Source: Planctomycetota bacterium
GTDB lineage: Bacteria; Planctomycetota; Planctomycetia; Isosphaerales; Isosphaeraceae
Reading direction: 5' to 3'
Length of the DNA stretch: 64,000 bases
Assembly (NCBI GenBank): GCA_028291545.1
Contig: JAQGHR010000149.1
Location: 1-64,000 of the forward strand
Each line of letters opens with the position of its first letter. The first letter of the stretch is position 1. The position numbers and the translations under genes were made by a program. This document shows, piece after piece, positions 55,907-64,000 of this stretch. The notes below the pieces were generated by a model that worked only from the letters and a program-made list of their open reading frames with translations, was not told the origin of the DNA and did not search any database.

Positions 55907-56230
55907 GGTCGTTGCCTGCCTCTCCGTGTAACAGCCCCGGACGATTGCCGCGGGACCTCGCCGCTCTGGGACACCATCGCGACGGACTGGATTCCCTATT
56001 CGGCCCCCGAGCTGCCTGATGACTTGGGGAATCTTCTTCAACTTGACCGTGTTAGTCAAGTATAATCTAGATTGAAAAAGTCGAGTATGGGGTAAAAGGT
56101 TTGCAACAGAGCAGATAGAGCGAGAATTAGAGTGTTATCTGGTTGGCATCGCATCCGCCATCACAAGGCGGACACCTAAGCGACGTGTCGCCTCAGGGGG
56201 TGACTTCGCTTGCCGTTCCGAGGCGATGAA

Positions 56231-56276
56231 AAAACGAAACGGCCCGAGGTCGATAGGAATATCGACCTCGGGCCGT
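56231..56276 (-). terminator. Rho-independent terminator of DUF1559 gene B
   Basis: 16-bp perfect stem ACGGCCCGAGGTCGAT / ATCGACCTCGGGCCGT, 6-nt loop, T-rich tract on minus strand. Confidence 0.9.
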
Positions 56277-56325
56277 GTGAAAATCGCAAAATTCTTGACA
56301 AAGTCGATCAAGAATCCCTGAGCGA

Positions 56326-57432
56326 TCAGAAGTCGCTCGCGGAGACGATTTCGTTGCCGCTCATCGAGACGCACTTGCGGATGATGACGACGTTGGTGGA
56401 ATCCTTGAGGAACTTCACCGAGCCGTCGCCGAACAGGGCGTTGGCGCCACCGGGATGGAAGGAGAAGATCTCGTCATTGGCCCCGGCGTTGTTGCCCTTC
56501 AGGGCCAGGCCATTCTGGTCGACGGTGGCGGGGTCGGGGTACTGGCTCAGGCCGCACATGGGGCGATACTTGTTGTTGATCCCGCCGGAGACGCCGAAGG
56601 CGCTATCGGCCTCGGCCCAGCGCCAGTAACGGCGGTTGCCGGCGGGGTAACCGGCCGGGTCCTGGGTCGGTCGCGTGTTCACGCCATCGTAGTAGCCTTC
56701 CGCGTAGGGGCTGAGGAAGCGGGCGTCGCGGCCGGCGTCCTCGGCGATGGCGATGGTGTTGGAGAGCCCGTCGGTGCATTCGGAGAGTCGCGTGTAACCC
56801 TGCTTCAGAAGGCCATTCACGCGGGAGAGCTTGTTGCGGTAGGGGACGACGATGTTCGAGCCTGAACCACCGCTCTGACCGAGGGGGTCGATATCGGTGT
56901 AGCAGGTCGGGCCGTAGTCCTGAACGCCGTAGCCGACGGCCTCGAAGGCCGAGGCATTGGGGTCACCCGCCACGGTGTCGCGACCGCTGGTCGGCTGGCG
57001 GACCGAGCTGGGGCAGATGAACGAGGAGATCGTCGAGCTGTACGCGGTGATGTTGGCCCCGGAGAGGCTGTTGTACTCGAGGCTGAAGTTGATGGCGCTG
57101 TAGACCGTGCCGCCCTCGATGTACTGGAGCAGGCGGGGGAACACACCGACGCCGTCAACGAACTGGGTCGAGGGCGGGGCGGTGTTGAAGTTGGTCGACT
57201 CGCCGGCCGGGGGGAAGCAGCTGTACGTGCTCTCGTAATTGTGCAGCGCCAGGCCCATCTGCTTGAGATTGTTGGTGCACTGGGCGCGGCGGGCGGCCTC
57301 GCGGGCGGCCTGGACGGCCGGCAACAGCAGGGCGATCAGCACGCCGATGATCGCGATCACGACCAGCAGCTCGATCAGGGTAAAGCCCCTGGGGATCGAG
57401 CGATTCAGTGTCGCCTTGCGGGGAGCGGACAT
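56326..57432 (-). CDS. DUF1559 domain-containing protein with prepilin-type N-terminus (copy B)
   Basis: [72 protein letters not shown]. Confidence 0.97.
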   Translation of the reverse strand: MSAPRKATLNRSIPRGFTLIELLVVIAIIGVLIALLLPAVQAAREAARRAQCTNNLKQMGLALHNYESTYSCFPPAGESTNFNTAPPSTQFVDGVGVFPRLLQYIEGGTVYSAINFSLEYNSLSGANITAYSSTISSFICPSSVRQPTSGRDTVAGDPNASAFEAVGYGVQDYGPTCYTDIDPLGQSGGSGSNIVVPYRNKLSRVNGLLKQGYTRLSECTDGLSNTIAIAEDAGRDARFLSPYAEGYYDGVNTRPTQDPAGYPAGNRRYWRWAEADSAFGVSGGINNKYRPMCGLSQYPDPATVDQNGLALKGNNAGANDEIFSFHPGGANALFGDGSVKFLKDSTNVVIIRKCVSMSGNEIVSASDF

Positions 57433-57502
57433 CGTCGGGAGGCCTTTCTCAAAGGGAGGATCTGCATACAAGAACGTGTGGGGACATCCGAGGTCGCTCG
57501 GA

Positions 57503-58057
57503 TCAATCGACGTCGCCGGTGACGGGACGGGTCGTCGCTTTTCTCGCCGATTTGGGGACGGGGACCAGCTTGAACGGCGCGAGGTCGTTGGAACCCGACT
57601 TGATCGTGACGGTCAGGTTCGAGGACTGCTCGTCGAGGTATTCCACCGGCACGAGGGCCTTGGTGGCGCCCGCCTTGGCGCCGGGGACGGTCAGATCGGA
57701 CTCGATCTTGACCTTGTATTCGCCCTCGGCCAGGCCCTCACCGCGATCGCCCGTCTTGGCGGTGAACGAGCCGTCGGACTCGATCTTGGCGGTGCCCCCG
57801 GTGATGTCCGGTTTGTTGGGGACGAAGGTGACGAGCCCCTCGGAAACGGGCTTGCCGTCCGCGGTGAGAACCTTCCCCTTCACCGGGTTGAGCGCGAGCT
57901 TCGGCAAGGCCACCGGCGAAGGCTCGGACGAGCATCCGGCCAGGACCAACGCCGAGATCAGCGAGAAGACGGCCCACATGGACAAGACGCCAATCGATCG
58001 GGCCGCGGCCTGGAAGGACTCTTGTTCGGCGAACGCGTTGTTCATTCTTCGTGTCAT
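57503..58057 (-). CDS. Carboxypeptidase regulatory-like lipoprotein (copy B)
   Basis: [11 protein letters not shown] lipobox; [26 protein letters not shown]...GEYKVKIES. Confidence 0.82.
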   Translation of the reverse strand: MTRRMNNAFAEQESFQAAARSIGVLSMWAVFSLISALVLAGCSSEPSPVALPKLALNPVKGKVLTADGKPVSEGLVTFVPNKPDITGGTAKIESDGSFTAKTGDRGEGLAEGEYKVKIESDLTVPGAKAGATKALVPVEYLDEQSSNLTVTIKSGSNDLAPFKLVPVPKSARKATTRPVTGDVD

Positions 58058-58421
58058 GGGATCGCGTGTCTCGGGTTCTTGGGCGAGCCTCTCGGTATGG
58101 GCCGAGAGGAGTGGTGATGATCCGCTTGCGATTCGTGCTGGCTGCGTCGCCGATCTGACGGGTTACAGAGTCGCGGGGTGCAGATCGTCGGCAGTCGGGT
58201 CGAGCGGAGGCCGGGTTCCGGTCATCACCGTTCGAGGGTTGCCTCTCCCCCGAACGCGTTCCGGCGGGACTATGATAGGGGCCAAGTATGAAGGACTGAT
58301 GAACGTGACGAGAGTTGCGTATTAATTCCGGGAATATCTGACGATCTCAATACGGGGAAATGGTTTGCGATGGAGTCGGTGGGTCGAAGGGCTGCCCCTG
58401 ATCTCCACGGTAAAAGGCGAG

Positions 58422-58600
58422 AATCGAAGAGTTTCACGCTCGCGACGCGCACAGGAAGAGAGTTTTAGGCGGGAGGAATCGAGCGCAGCCTGAGGATACG
58501 GGGTCGTGGGACGACCAAACCCTGGAGACCCCAGATCCGCGGCCTCCTGACCAAACCCATCCTCTATCTCTGCGTCCTCTGCATGAACTCTTCGCTTCCG
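58422..58600. repeat. Degenerate inverted-repeat element (family 1, copy C)
   Basis: GAATCGAAGAGTTTCACGC...GACGCGCACAG vs downstream TCTCTGCGTCCTCTGCATGAACTCTTCGCTTC. Confidence 0.55.
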
Positions 58601-58741
58601 GCTTGGCCCTCATTTCTCTGTCGCTTGACCGGACCGTCAACGCGTACTTAGAATCGACGACACATCCCGGCGGTATCCGCTCATCCTCCTTGATTTTTCG
58701 TCGCGAGAACCACGGGAATCGTCCTCCGGAGGAGTCCCGCC

Positions 58742-59935
58742 ATGTCGAGTCCGGATCGTCCGCATCAACCCGACGACGCGGCCCGGCCCGCCGAGTCGTC
58801 CTCGTTGATGCGCTGGCTGATCGCGTCGGCGATCATTGTCCTGCTGGCCGTCGGCGTCGGTATCGGCGTGACGATGCTGCCCACGGAGGAAGGCAACAGC
58901 CTCACGTACAAGATTCCCACCAAGCCCAAAGGTCCGCCGGGCAAGGTGGTGCTGTCGGAAGACGCGACTTACAAGTTTGACGTCATGCCCCAGAACACCA
59001 AGGGGAGCCACCCCTGGAAGTTCACCAACGGCGGCGTTGGCGACCTGGAGCTGAGCCTGGGCCCTCATGACTGTTCCTGCACGATCGCGAATCTGCCCGA
59101 TGAGAAATCGCACTACACGCTGAAGCCCAACGAGACGATCGAGGTCAAGCTGACCTGGGATACCAAGGTCTTCGACGGGAAATTCCGCAAGACGGCCACG
59201 ATCAACGTCCTGGGTGACCCCGAGCGCGAACAGGTGGTCTTCGCCGTCGACGGCACGATCAAGCCGGCCGTGACGGTCGCCCCGCCGGAGCGCATCATCG
59301 CGTTTGGCTCGTTCCCGAACGACCAGTCGGTGAAGGGGGAGTTCGCGATCGGTTCGGCCGACAAGCCCGACCTCAAGATCCTCTCGCTGACGTCGAGCCG
59401 GCCCGAGGAGATCGTCTTGACGCTCAGCCCCCTGTCCGAACAGCAACGCCAGTCGGCCGGGTGGACGTCGATGAAGGGCGGCCATCTCATCCAGGTCGAG
59501 GTCAAGCCCTCCAAGAGCCTCGGCCCGTTCGGCGAGGAGGTCATCGCGACGACCGATCACCCGCTGGTGAAGGAGATTCGGCTCAGCGTGAGCGGCAAGC
59601 GTGTCGGCCCGATCGCCGTCGTGCCCGAGACCGCGCGCATGCATCAAGTGAACTCCGCCGAAGGTGCCGCCACCACCGTGATGATCACCGTCCGCAATGC
59701 GCCGGAAACGAAGTTTGAAGTGCTCGAAGTCCCCGATTACTTGAAGGTGGAGATCACGCCGGCCGATGTTAAAGTCGGGTCCGCCGCCAAGATCCGCCAA
59801 TACCGGATGACCGTCACCGTGCCCCCCGAGACCCCCGCGGGGAAGATCGAGGGGGCGATCGTCCTGAAGTCGGACCATCCCCTGGCGGACCGGGTCAAGA
59901 TTCCGGTGGAGATCACCGTGCTCAGCGGGCAATAA
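58742..59935 (+). CDS. DUF1573 domain-containing membrane-anchored protein
   Basis: TM LIASAIIVLLAVGVGIGV; HPWKFTNGGVGDLELSLGPHDCSCTIANL; KTATINVLGDPEREQVVFAVDGTI. Confidence 0.85.
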   Translation: MSSPDRPHQPDDAARPAESSSLMRWLIASAIIVLLAVGVGIGVTMLPTEEGNSLTYKIPTKPKGPPGKVVLSEDATYKFDVMPQNTKGSHPWKFTNGGVGDLELSLGPHDCSCTIANLPDEKSHYTLKPNETIEVKLTWDTKVFDGKFRKTATINVLGDPEREQVVFAVDGTIKPAVTVAPPERIIAFGSFPNDQSVKGEFAIGSADKPDLKILSLTSSRPEEIVLTLSPLSEQQRQSAGWTSMKGGHLIQVEVKPSKSLGPFGEEVIATTDHPLVKEIRLSVSGKRVGPIAVVPETARMHQVNSAEGAATTVMITVRNAPETKFEVLEVPDYLKVEITPADVKVGSAAKIRQYRMTVTVPPETPAGKIEGAIVLKSDHPLADRVKIPVEITVLSGQ

Positions 59936-60123
59936 GGACGAGCGGGCGGGCGGACACCAGAATCGGTCGGATTTGAGGGCCTCGGTTCGAGATCGTGAAG
60001 ACGGGTTAGGTCAAGACGGGCCTGAGTCACCCGATCTCCAATCGCGGACGTCGGATTTCGAAAAGGCCCGGGATCGAAGTCTGGCCTGCCAGAGTTCGAC
60101 CCCGGGTGGCTCGAAGGAACGAG

Positions 60124-61743
60124 ATGACGATGATCATGCGCCGAACCTCGAACTGGCCTGCCGCGGTCGCCGTGGGCCTGTCGCTGGCGACCCTCATCGT
60201 CGTCGGCTGCACAGGGAAGACCCCGCCGGCCGCCGCCGTGCCCGGCGGCGGTGCCGAGGCAGATACCACGGGGAGCCGGCCGGCCGAGGCCGACGCCAAG
60301 CCGCTGGCGAATTTCCCCGACGACCTCGCCGGAGTCCTGCTCATCTCCGGTGAGATGGTGGGCTATACCGAGCCTTGCGGTTGCACGGCCGGGCAGAAGG
60401 GCGGCCTGATCCGTCGCCTGGCCTTCACCGACCTCCTGCGCACCGAGCGCAAGTGGCCGCTCGCGCTGATCGACCTGGGCAGCCTCATCAACGACCCGCA
60501 TAAGCACGGCGGGCCGGAGCAAACGAAGATCAAGTTCGACACGTCCTTGAAAGCCCTCACGAAGCTCCAGTATTCGGCCATCGCCCTCAGCGCCGAGGAT
60601 CTCAAGCTCGGCGTGGACGAGACCCTCATGCGGTTCTTGAACACCCTGCCCGACGGCCCGGACGCCCCCAAGGTGGTCGTGGCCAACGTCACGCCGGTGG
60701 ACGGGTTTGGCTTCGAGAAGCGTATCCGGCCGAGCATTCGCACCGCCGTCGGACCCCTCAAGATCGGCGTGACGGCCGTGCTCGACCCCGAGGCGTTCGC
60801 CAGGATCAAGGACGACGCCAAGGACAACCTGCTGACCGTTCAAGCCCCGGAGAAGGCTGCCGAATTGGCGCTTGCCGACCTGGAAAAGGACACCGATCTT
60901 CAAATCCTGATGGTCCAGGGCCCCGTGGAAATGGCCCGGCGGCTGGGCCTGGCGAATCCGGGGTTCGACATCGTGGTCGCGACCTCCGATTTCGTCGATC
61001 CCAAGGACAAGCCCGAGACCCTCAACGGCGGGCGAACCTGGCTCGTCAGCGTCGGCCGCAAGGGCCAATACATCGGCGCCGTCGGCCTGCCCAGGGACCT
61101 GAAGAAGCCGAAACTGTATCAGCGCATCACCCTCGCCCCTCGGTTCGACCGCTACAAGGGCCGCGCGGAGGAGATGCGCAAGCTGATCGACGAGGAGTTC
61201 GTCGCCGACCTGAAGTCGGCCGACGTCCTGGCGAAATACATCAAGATCCCCTATTCCCACGGCACCGTGACAAGCAACGCCACCTACGTGGGCGCGGAGA
61301 CCTGCAAGGGCTGCCATCCCAACACGTACAATAAATGGCAATCCACCCAGCACGCCCACGCGTACGAATCGCTCACGAAGGACCCCAAGCGGAATCGCGA
61401 GGCCGACGCCGATTGCGTCCGCTGCCACACCACGGGGTTCGAGTTCATCGGCGGGTTCACGACCGCGGAAACCACTCCGTTCCTCAAGGGCAACCAGTGC
61501 GAGAACTGTCACGGCCCCGGCTCGGCTCACGCCGCCTCGCCCGACGATCCGGCCATTCGCAAGAGCATCGCCCGTACCGCCGAGGAGTTCCGCAAGAGCG
61601 ACACCGGCTGCATCAATTGCCACGACGAGGATAACTCCCCGCACGGATTCGATTTCCCCGTGATGTGGAGCAAGATCATGCACAGGGGTCTCGACGATAT
61701 GAAGGACCCCAAGGTGCATCAGGGCGTCAAGGTCGCCCGGTGA
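60124..61743 (+). CDS. Multihaem cytochrome c (C554-like) fused to a 5'-nucleotidase/metallophosphoesterase-like N-terminal domain, lipoprotein
   Basis: IVVGCTG lipobox; EPCGCTAGQKGGLIRRL; four CXXCH motifs: CKGCH, CVRCH, CENCH, CINCH. Confidence 0.85.
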   Translation: MTMIMRRTSNWPAAVAVGLSLATLIVVGCTGKTPPAAAVPGGGAEADTTGSRPAEADAKPLANFPDDLAGVLLISGEMVGYTEPCGCTAGQKGGLIRRLAFTDLLRTERKWPLALIDLGSLINDPHKHGGPEQTKIKFDTSLKALTKLQYSAIALSAEDLKLGVDETLMRFLNTLPDGPDAPKVVVANVTPVDGFGFEKRIRPSIRTAVGPLKIGVTAVLDPEAFARIKDDAKDNLLTVQAPEKAAELALADLEKDTDLQILMVQGPVEMARRLGLANPGFDIVVATSDFVDPKDKPETLNGGRTWLVSVGRKGQYIGAVGLPRDLKKPKLYQRITLAPRFDRYKGRAEEMRKLIDEEFVADLKSADVLAKYIKIPYSHGTVTSNATYVGAETCKGCHPNTYNKWQSTQHAHAYESLTKDPKRNREADADCVRCHTTGFEFIGGFTTAETTPFLKGNQCENCHGPGSAHAASPDDPAIRKSIARTAEEFRKSDTGCINCHDEDNSPHGFDFPVMWSKIMHRGLDDMKDPKVHQGVKVAR

Positions 61744-61747
61744 GAGC

Positions 61748-61840
61748 AATTCGAGAACGCAGATTCGAGAGGCGAGACCAGGGAATAACGAGGTCGCACG
61801 GTCTCGAACCTTCACTCTCGAATCTCCGATCTCGAATCCG
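61748..61840. repeat. Inverted-repeat (TCGAGA/TCTCGAATC) element downstream of the cytochrome gene (family 2)
   Basis: AATTCGAGAACGCAGATTCGAGAGGCGAGACC vs GGTCTCGAACCTTCACTCTCGAATCTCCGATCTCGAATC. Confidence 0.75.
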
Positions 61841-61923
61841 CACGGATCTCCCCTTGGCCCTCGCTTCCATCGCGGCTACTCTGTGGCGAAATCCGCATTT
61901 CCCCGCCGGAAAGGAGTCCCGCG

Positions 61924-62253
61924 ATGGCCACCGCCGCGCCCGCATCCAAGTTTGAGGCGCTCGTCGCCAAGTATCGGGTCGATCACACCCATCCGGTCAA
62001 CCACGTGATGCATATCGGCGTCGGCTGGCCGATGGTCGCCGCGGCGCTGTTGCTCCTGCCGTTCAAGCCGCTCTGGTCGGTCGCCCTCATCCTCGGCGGC
62101 TATGCGGTCATGTTCACCGGTCACTTCGTGTTCGAGAAGAACACCCCCACGATTCTCAAGCATCCGAGCACCCCGTTCGTGATGGCCTGGTCGGTGATCC
62201 GCGGGCTTTGCGGCGGCCTCGCGCGCCTGGCAACAGGCGGTCGGGGGCGGTAA
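61924..62253 (+). CDS. DUF962/Mpo1-like membrane protein
   Basis: KYRVDHTHPVNHVMHIGVGWPMVAAALLLLP; GHFVFEKNTPTILKHP. Confidence 0.85.
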   Translation: MATAAPASKFEALVAKYRVDHTHPVNHVMHIGVGWPMVAAALLLLPFKPLWSVALILGGYAVMFTGHFVFEKNTPTILKHPSTPFVMAWSVIRGLCGGLARLATGGRGR

Positions 62254-62305
62254 ACTCCAGGCAGGAATGACCCAATCGCGCCTGAATCCGCCGGGAGTCT
62301 TTGCG

Positions 62306-62995
62306 ATGGCGACCGTCACGGAAACCCCGACGATTCCCCCGACGAACCCGATCGCCACCACCCCTCACCCGATCGCCCCGGCCGATCTCCCGGCCCTCGA
62401 CGGCCCGAGACGACTCGTCCCGAGCGATCATGGCCGGAGGATGGCGTTCGAAGACTTCATTCGCTGCGATTTCGAAGATGGATGCCTCTACGAACTCGCG
62501 CGAGGAGTCATCGTCGTGACCGAAGTTCCGGGGATTCACCACGGGCGGATTGTCAACCGTACGTCCGATCTGTTCTCCCAGTACAACCGCGAGCACCCAG
62601 GCATCATCAACTATCGGGCAGGCGGCGGCGAATGCCGCCTTCGACTCCCAGGCATGCGGTGCGATCGCCATCCCGATCAAGCCGTCTACCTCTCCCCTCC
62701 GCCCGACACCGGCCCCAAACTCTGGACCCGCTGGGCTCCCGACCTCGTCGTGGAAATCGTCTCCGAGGGCGGCGAGGAGCGGGATTATGGCGAAAAACGC
62801 GAGGAATATCTCCGCGCGGGCGTCCGCGAATACTGGATCTTGAACCCCAGGACGCGCGTCCTCCACGCCCTCCAGCGCGCCGGCGACGTCTGGGAGGAGG
62901 AGACGGTCAATGCGGATCAACTCTACCGCTGCCCGCTACTCCCCGGTCTCGAAGTTCGCCCCGACGACCTCTTCGGCCCCGGCGTCGTCGAGTAG
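62306..62995 (+). CDS. Uma2 family endonuclease-like protein (DUF820)
   Basis: LYELARGVIVVTEVPGIHHGRIVNR; APDLVVEIVSEGGEERDYGEKREEYLRAGVREYWILNPRTRVL. Confidence 0.9.
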   Translation: MATVTETPTIPPTNPIATTPHPIAPADLPALDGPRRLVPSDHGRRMAFEDFIRCDFEDGCLYELARGVIVVTEVPGIHHGRIVNRTSDLFSQYNREHPGIINYRAGGGECRLRLPGMRCDRHPDQAVYLSPPPDTGPKLWTRWAPDLVVEIVSEGGEERDYGEKREEYLRAGVREYWILNPRTRVLHALQRAGDVWEEETVNADQLYRCPLLPGLEVRPDDLFGPGVVE

Positions 62996-63107
62996 AGGGT
63001 AGACGCCCGTTCAGAGTCTGGCTTGACAGGGCCGGCTTGGCGCAGCTAGGATGCCGTGGTCCCGTCCTCACGACCGATCCGCCGACCACGACCGAGGCTT
63101 GCGTCTG

Positions 63108-63440
63108 ATGGCCGACCCGATCACGTATGACGACTTCGCCAAGCTGGAACTCCGGGTCGCCAAGGTGCTGGACGCCCGCCCGCATCCGAATGCGGATAAG
63201 CTCTTGCTGCTCCAGATCGACGTCGGCGGCGAGACCAAACAGATCGTCGCCGGGATTCGCGCCCATTACACGCCCGAGCAGCTCGTGGGCAAGCTCATCG
63301 TCGTCGTGAATAACCTCGCCCCCGCGATGCTGCGCGGCGAGACGTCCAACGGAATGCTCCTGGCCGCCACCTCGGGCGAGAAGGTCGTCCTCCTCATGCC
63401 CGATGACCCGGAGTGCGTCCCGGGGGCGAAGATCAAGTAG
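63108..63440 (+). CDS. Stand-alone tRNA-binding (EMAPII/MetRS C-terminal-like) domain protein
   Basis: YDDFAKLELRVAKVLDARPHPNADKLLLLQIDVGGETKQIVAGIRAHYTPEQLVGKLIVVVNNLAPAMLRGETSNGMLLAA. Confidence 0.93.
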   Translation: MADPITYDDFAKLELRVAKVLDARPHPNADKLLLLQIDVGGETKQIVAGIRAHYTPEQLVGKLIVVVNNLAPAMLRGETSNGMLLAATSGEKVVLLMPDDPECVPGAKIK

Positions 63441-63448
63441 CTGAATTG

Positions 63449-63515
63449 GATTCGAGATATGACGGCTCTCTGCCCTCGAATCTCCGATCGCGAATCCCCT
63501 ATCTCGACGCGGGAA
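63449..63515. repeat. Palindromic TCGAATCTCCGAT-type repeat (family 2)
   Basis: GATTCGAGATATGACGG...CCCTCGAATCTCCGATCGCGAATCCCCTATCTCGA directly after the upstream stop codon. Confidence 0.65.
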
Positions 63516-63528
63516 TGACGAGGCCCAG

Positions 63529-64000
63529 ATGGCGTTCGCCACGATCAACTATCACAGCCGATCGCTCCAGAAGGCCTCGTCGTTCAACGTGGTCTTCCCC
63601 GATGACCCCAACATTCCGAAGCCGTGGTCCGTGTTCTACCTCCTCCACGGCCTGTCGGACGACCACACGATCTGGATGCGCAGGACCAGCATCGAGCGTT
63701 ATGTCGCCGGCCTGCCGCTGGTGGTCGTCATGCCCGACGGGGGCCGCGGATGGTACTCGAACGCGGTCGAAGGCTACGCGCATGAAGATGATCTGATCAA
63801 AGACGTCGTGGGCCTGGTCGATCACACCTTTCCCGTGAAGGCCGAACGCGCGGGACGGTGCATCGGCGGCCTCTCGATGGGGGGCTACGGCGCGGTCAAG
63901 CTGGGGATCAAGCATCACGACAGGTTCGCCAGCGTGACGTCCCACTCCGGCGCGACCGGCATCATGCACGACCCGGACCGCATCAAGGGGCTCGGCACCG
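63529..64000 (+). CDS. Esterase (S-formylglutathione hydrolase/antigen 85-like), 3'-truncated by window edge
   Basis: Manual translation: MAFATINYHSRSLQKASSFNVVFPDD...VFYLLHGLSDDHTIWMRRTSIERY...CIGGLSMGGYGAVKLGIKHHDRFASVTSHSG; no stop before window end. Confidence 0.88.
   Translation, partial: MAFATINYHSRSLQKASSFNVVFPDDPNIPKPWSVFYLLHGLSDDHTIWMRRTSIERYVAGLPLVVVMPDGGRGWYSNAVEGYAHEDDLIKDVVGLVDHTFPVKAERAGRCIGGLSMGGYGAVKLGIKHHDRFASVTSHSGATGIMHDPDRIKGLGT

Noticed and set aside
59737-61815. 692-aa minus-strand ORF
   Set aside because: Antisense to the DUF1573 and multihaem cytochrome genes; composition typical of a shadow ORF.

Overview
High-GC bacterial chromosomal segment. Gene content points to a planctomycete, probably Isosphaeraceae-like (inference from families: DUF1559, DUF1501, PSD1/DUF1553, DUF1800, sulfatase, PEP-CTERM, LEPR-XLL-like N-termini). 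No rRNA, CRISPR array or intact prophage was found. Housekeeping landmarks: parA/parB with three exact 14-bp parS-like sites, RNase III, an EfpL/YeiP-type EF-P paralogue, CsrA, nicotinate phosphoribosyltransferase, deoxyribose-phosphate aldolase, and tRNA-Arg(CCT), tRNA-Glu(TTC), tRNA-Pro(TGG). The left edge holds a 5'-truncated RND efflux pump gene next to a decayed ISAs1-like transposase. Most notable observations: (i) a compact two-gene, lower-GC cassette (TM/coiled-coil protein plus ~111-aa partner) between a PSD1/DUF1553 gene and its DUF1501 partner; (ii) a parABS region whose parS-like sites are partly embedded in gene 3' ends; (iii) several families of intergenic inverted repeats; (iv) a duplicated lipoprotein-DUF1559-terminator module. 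All product names come from reading the translations; no database search was run.
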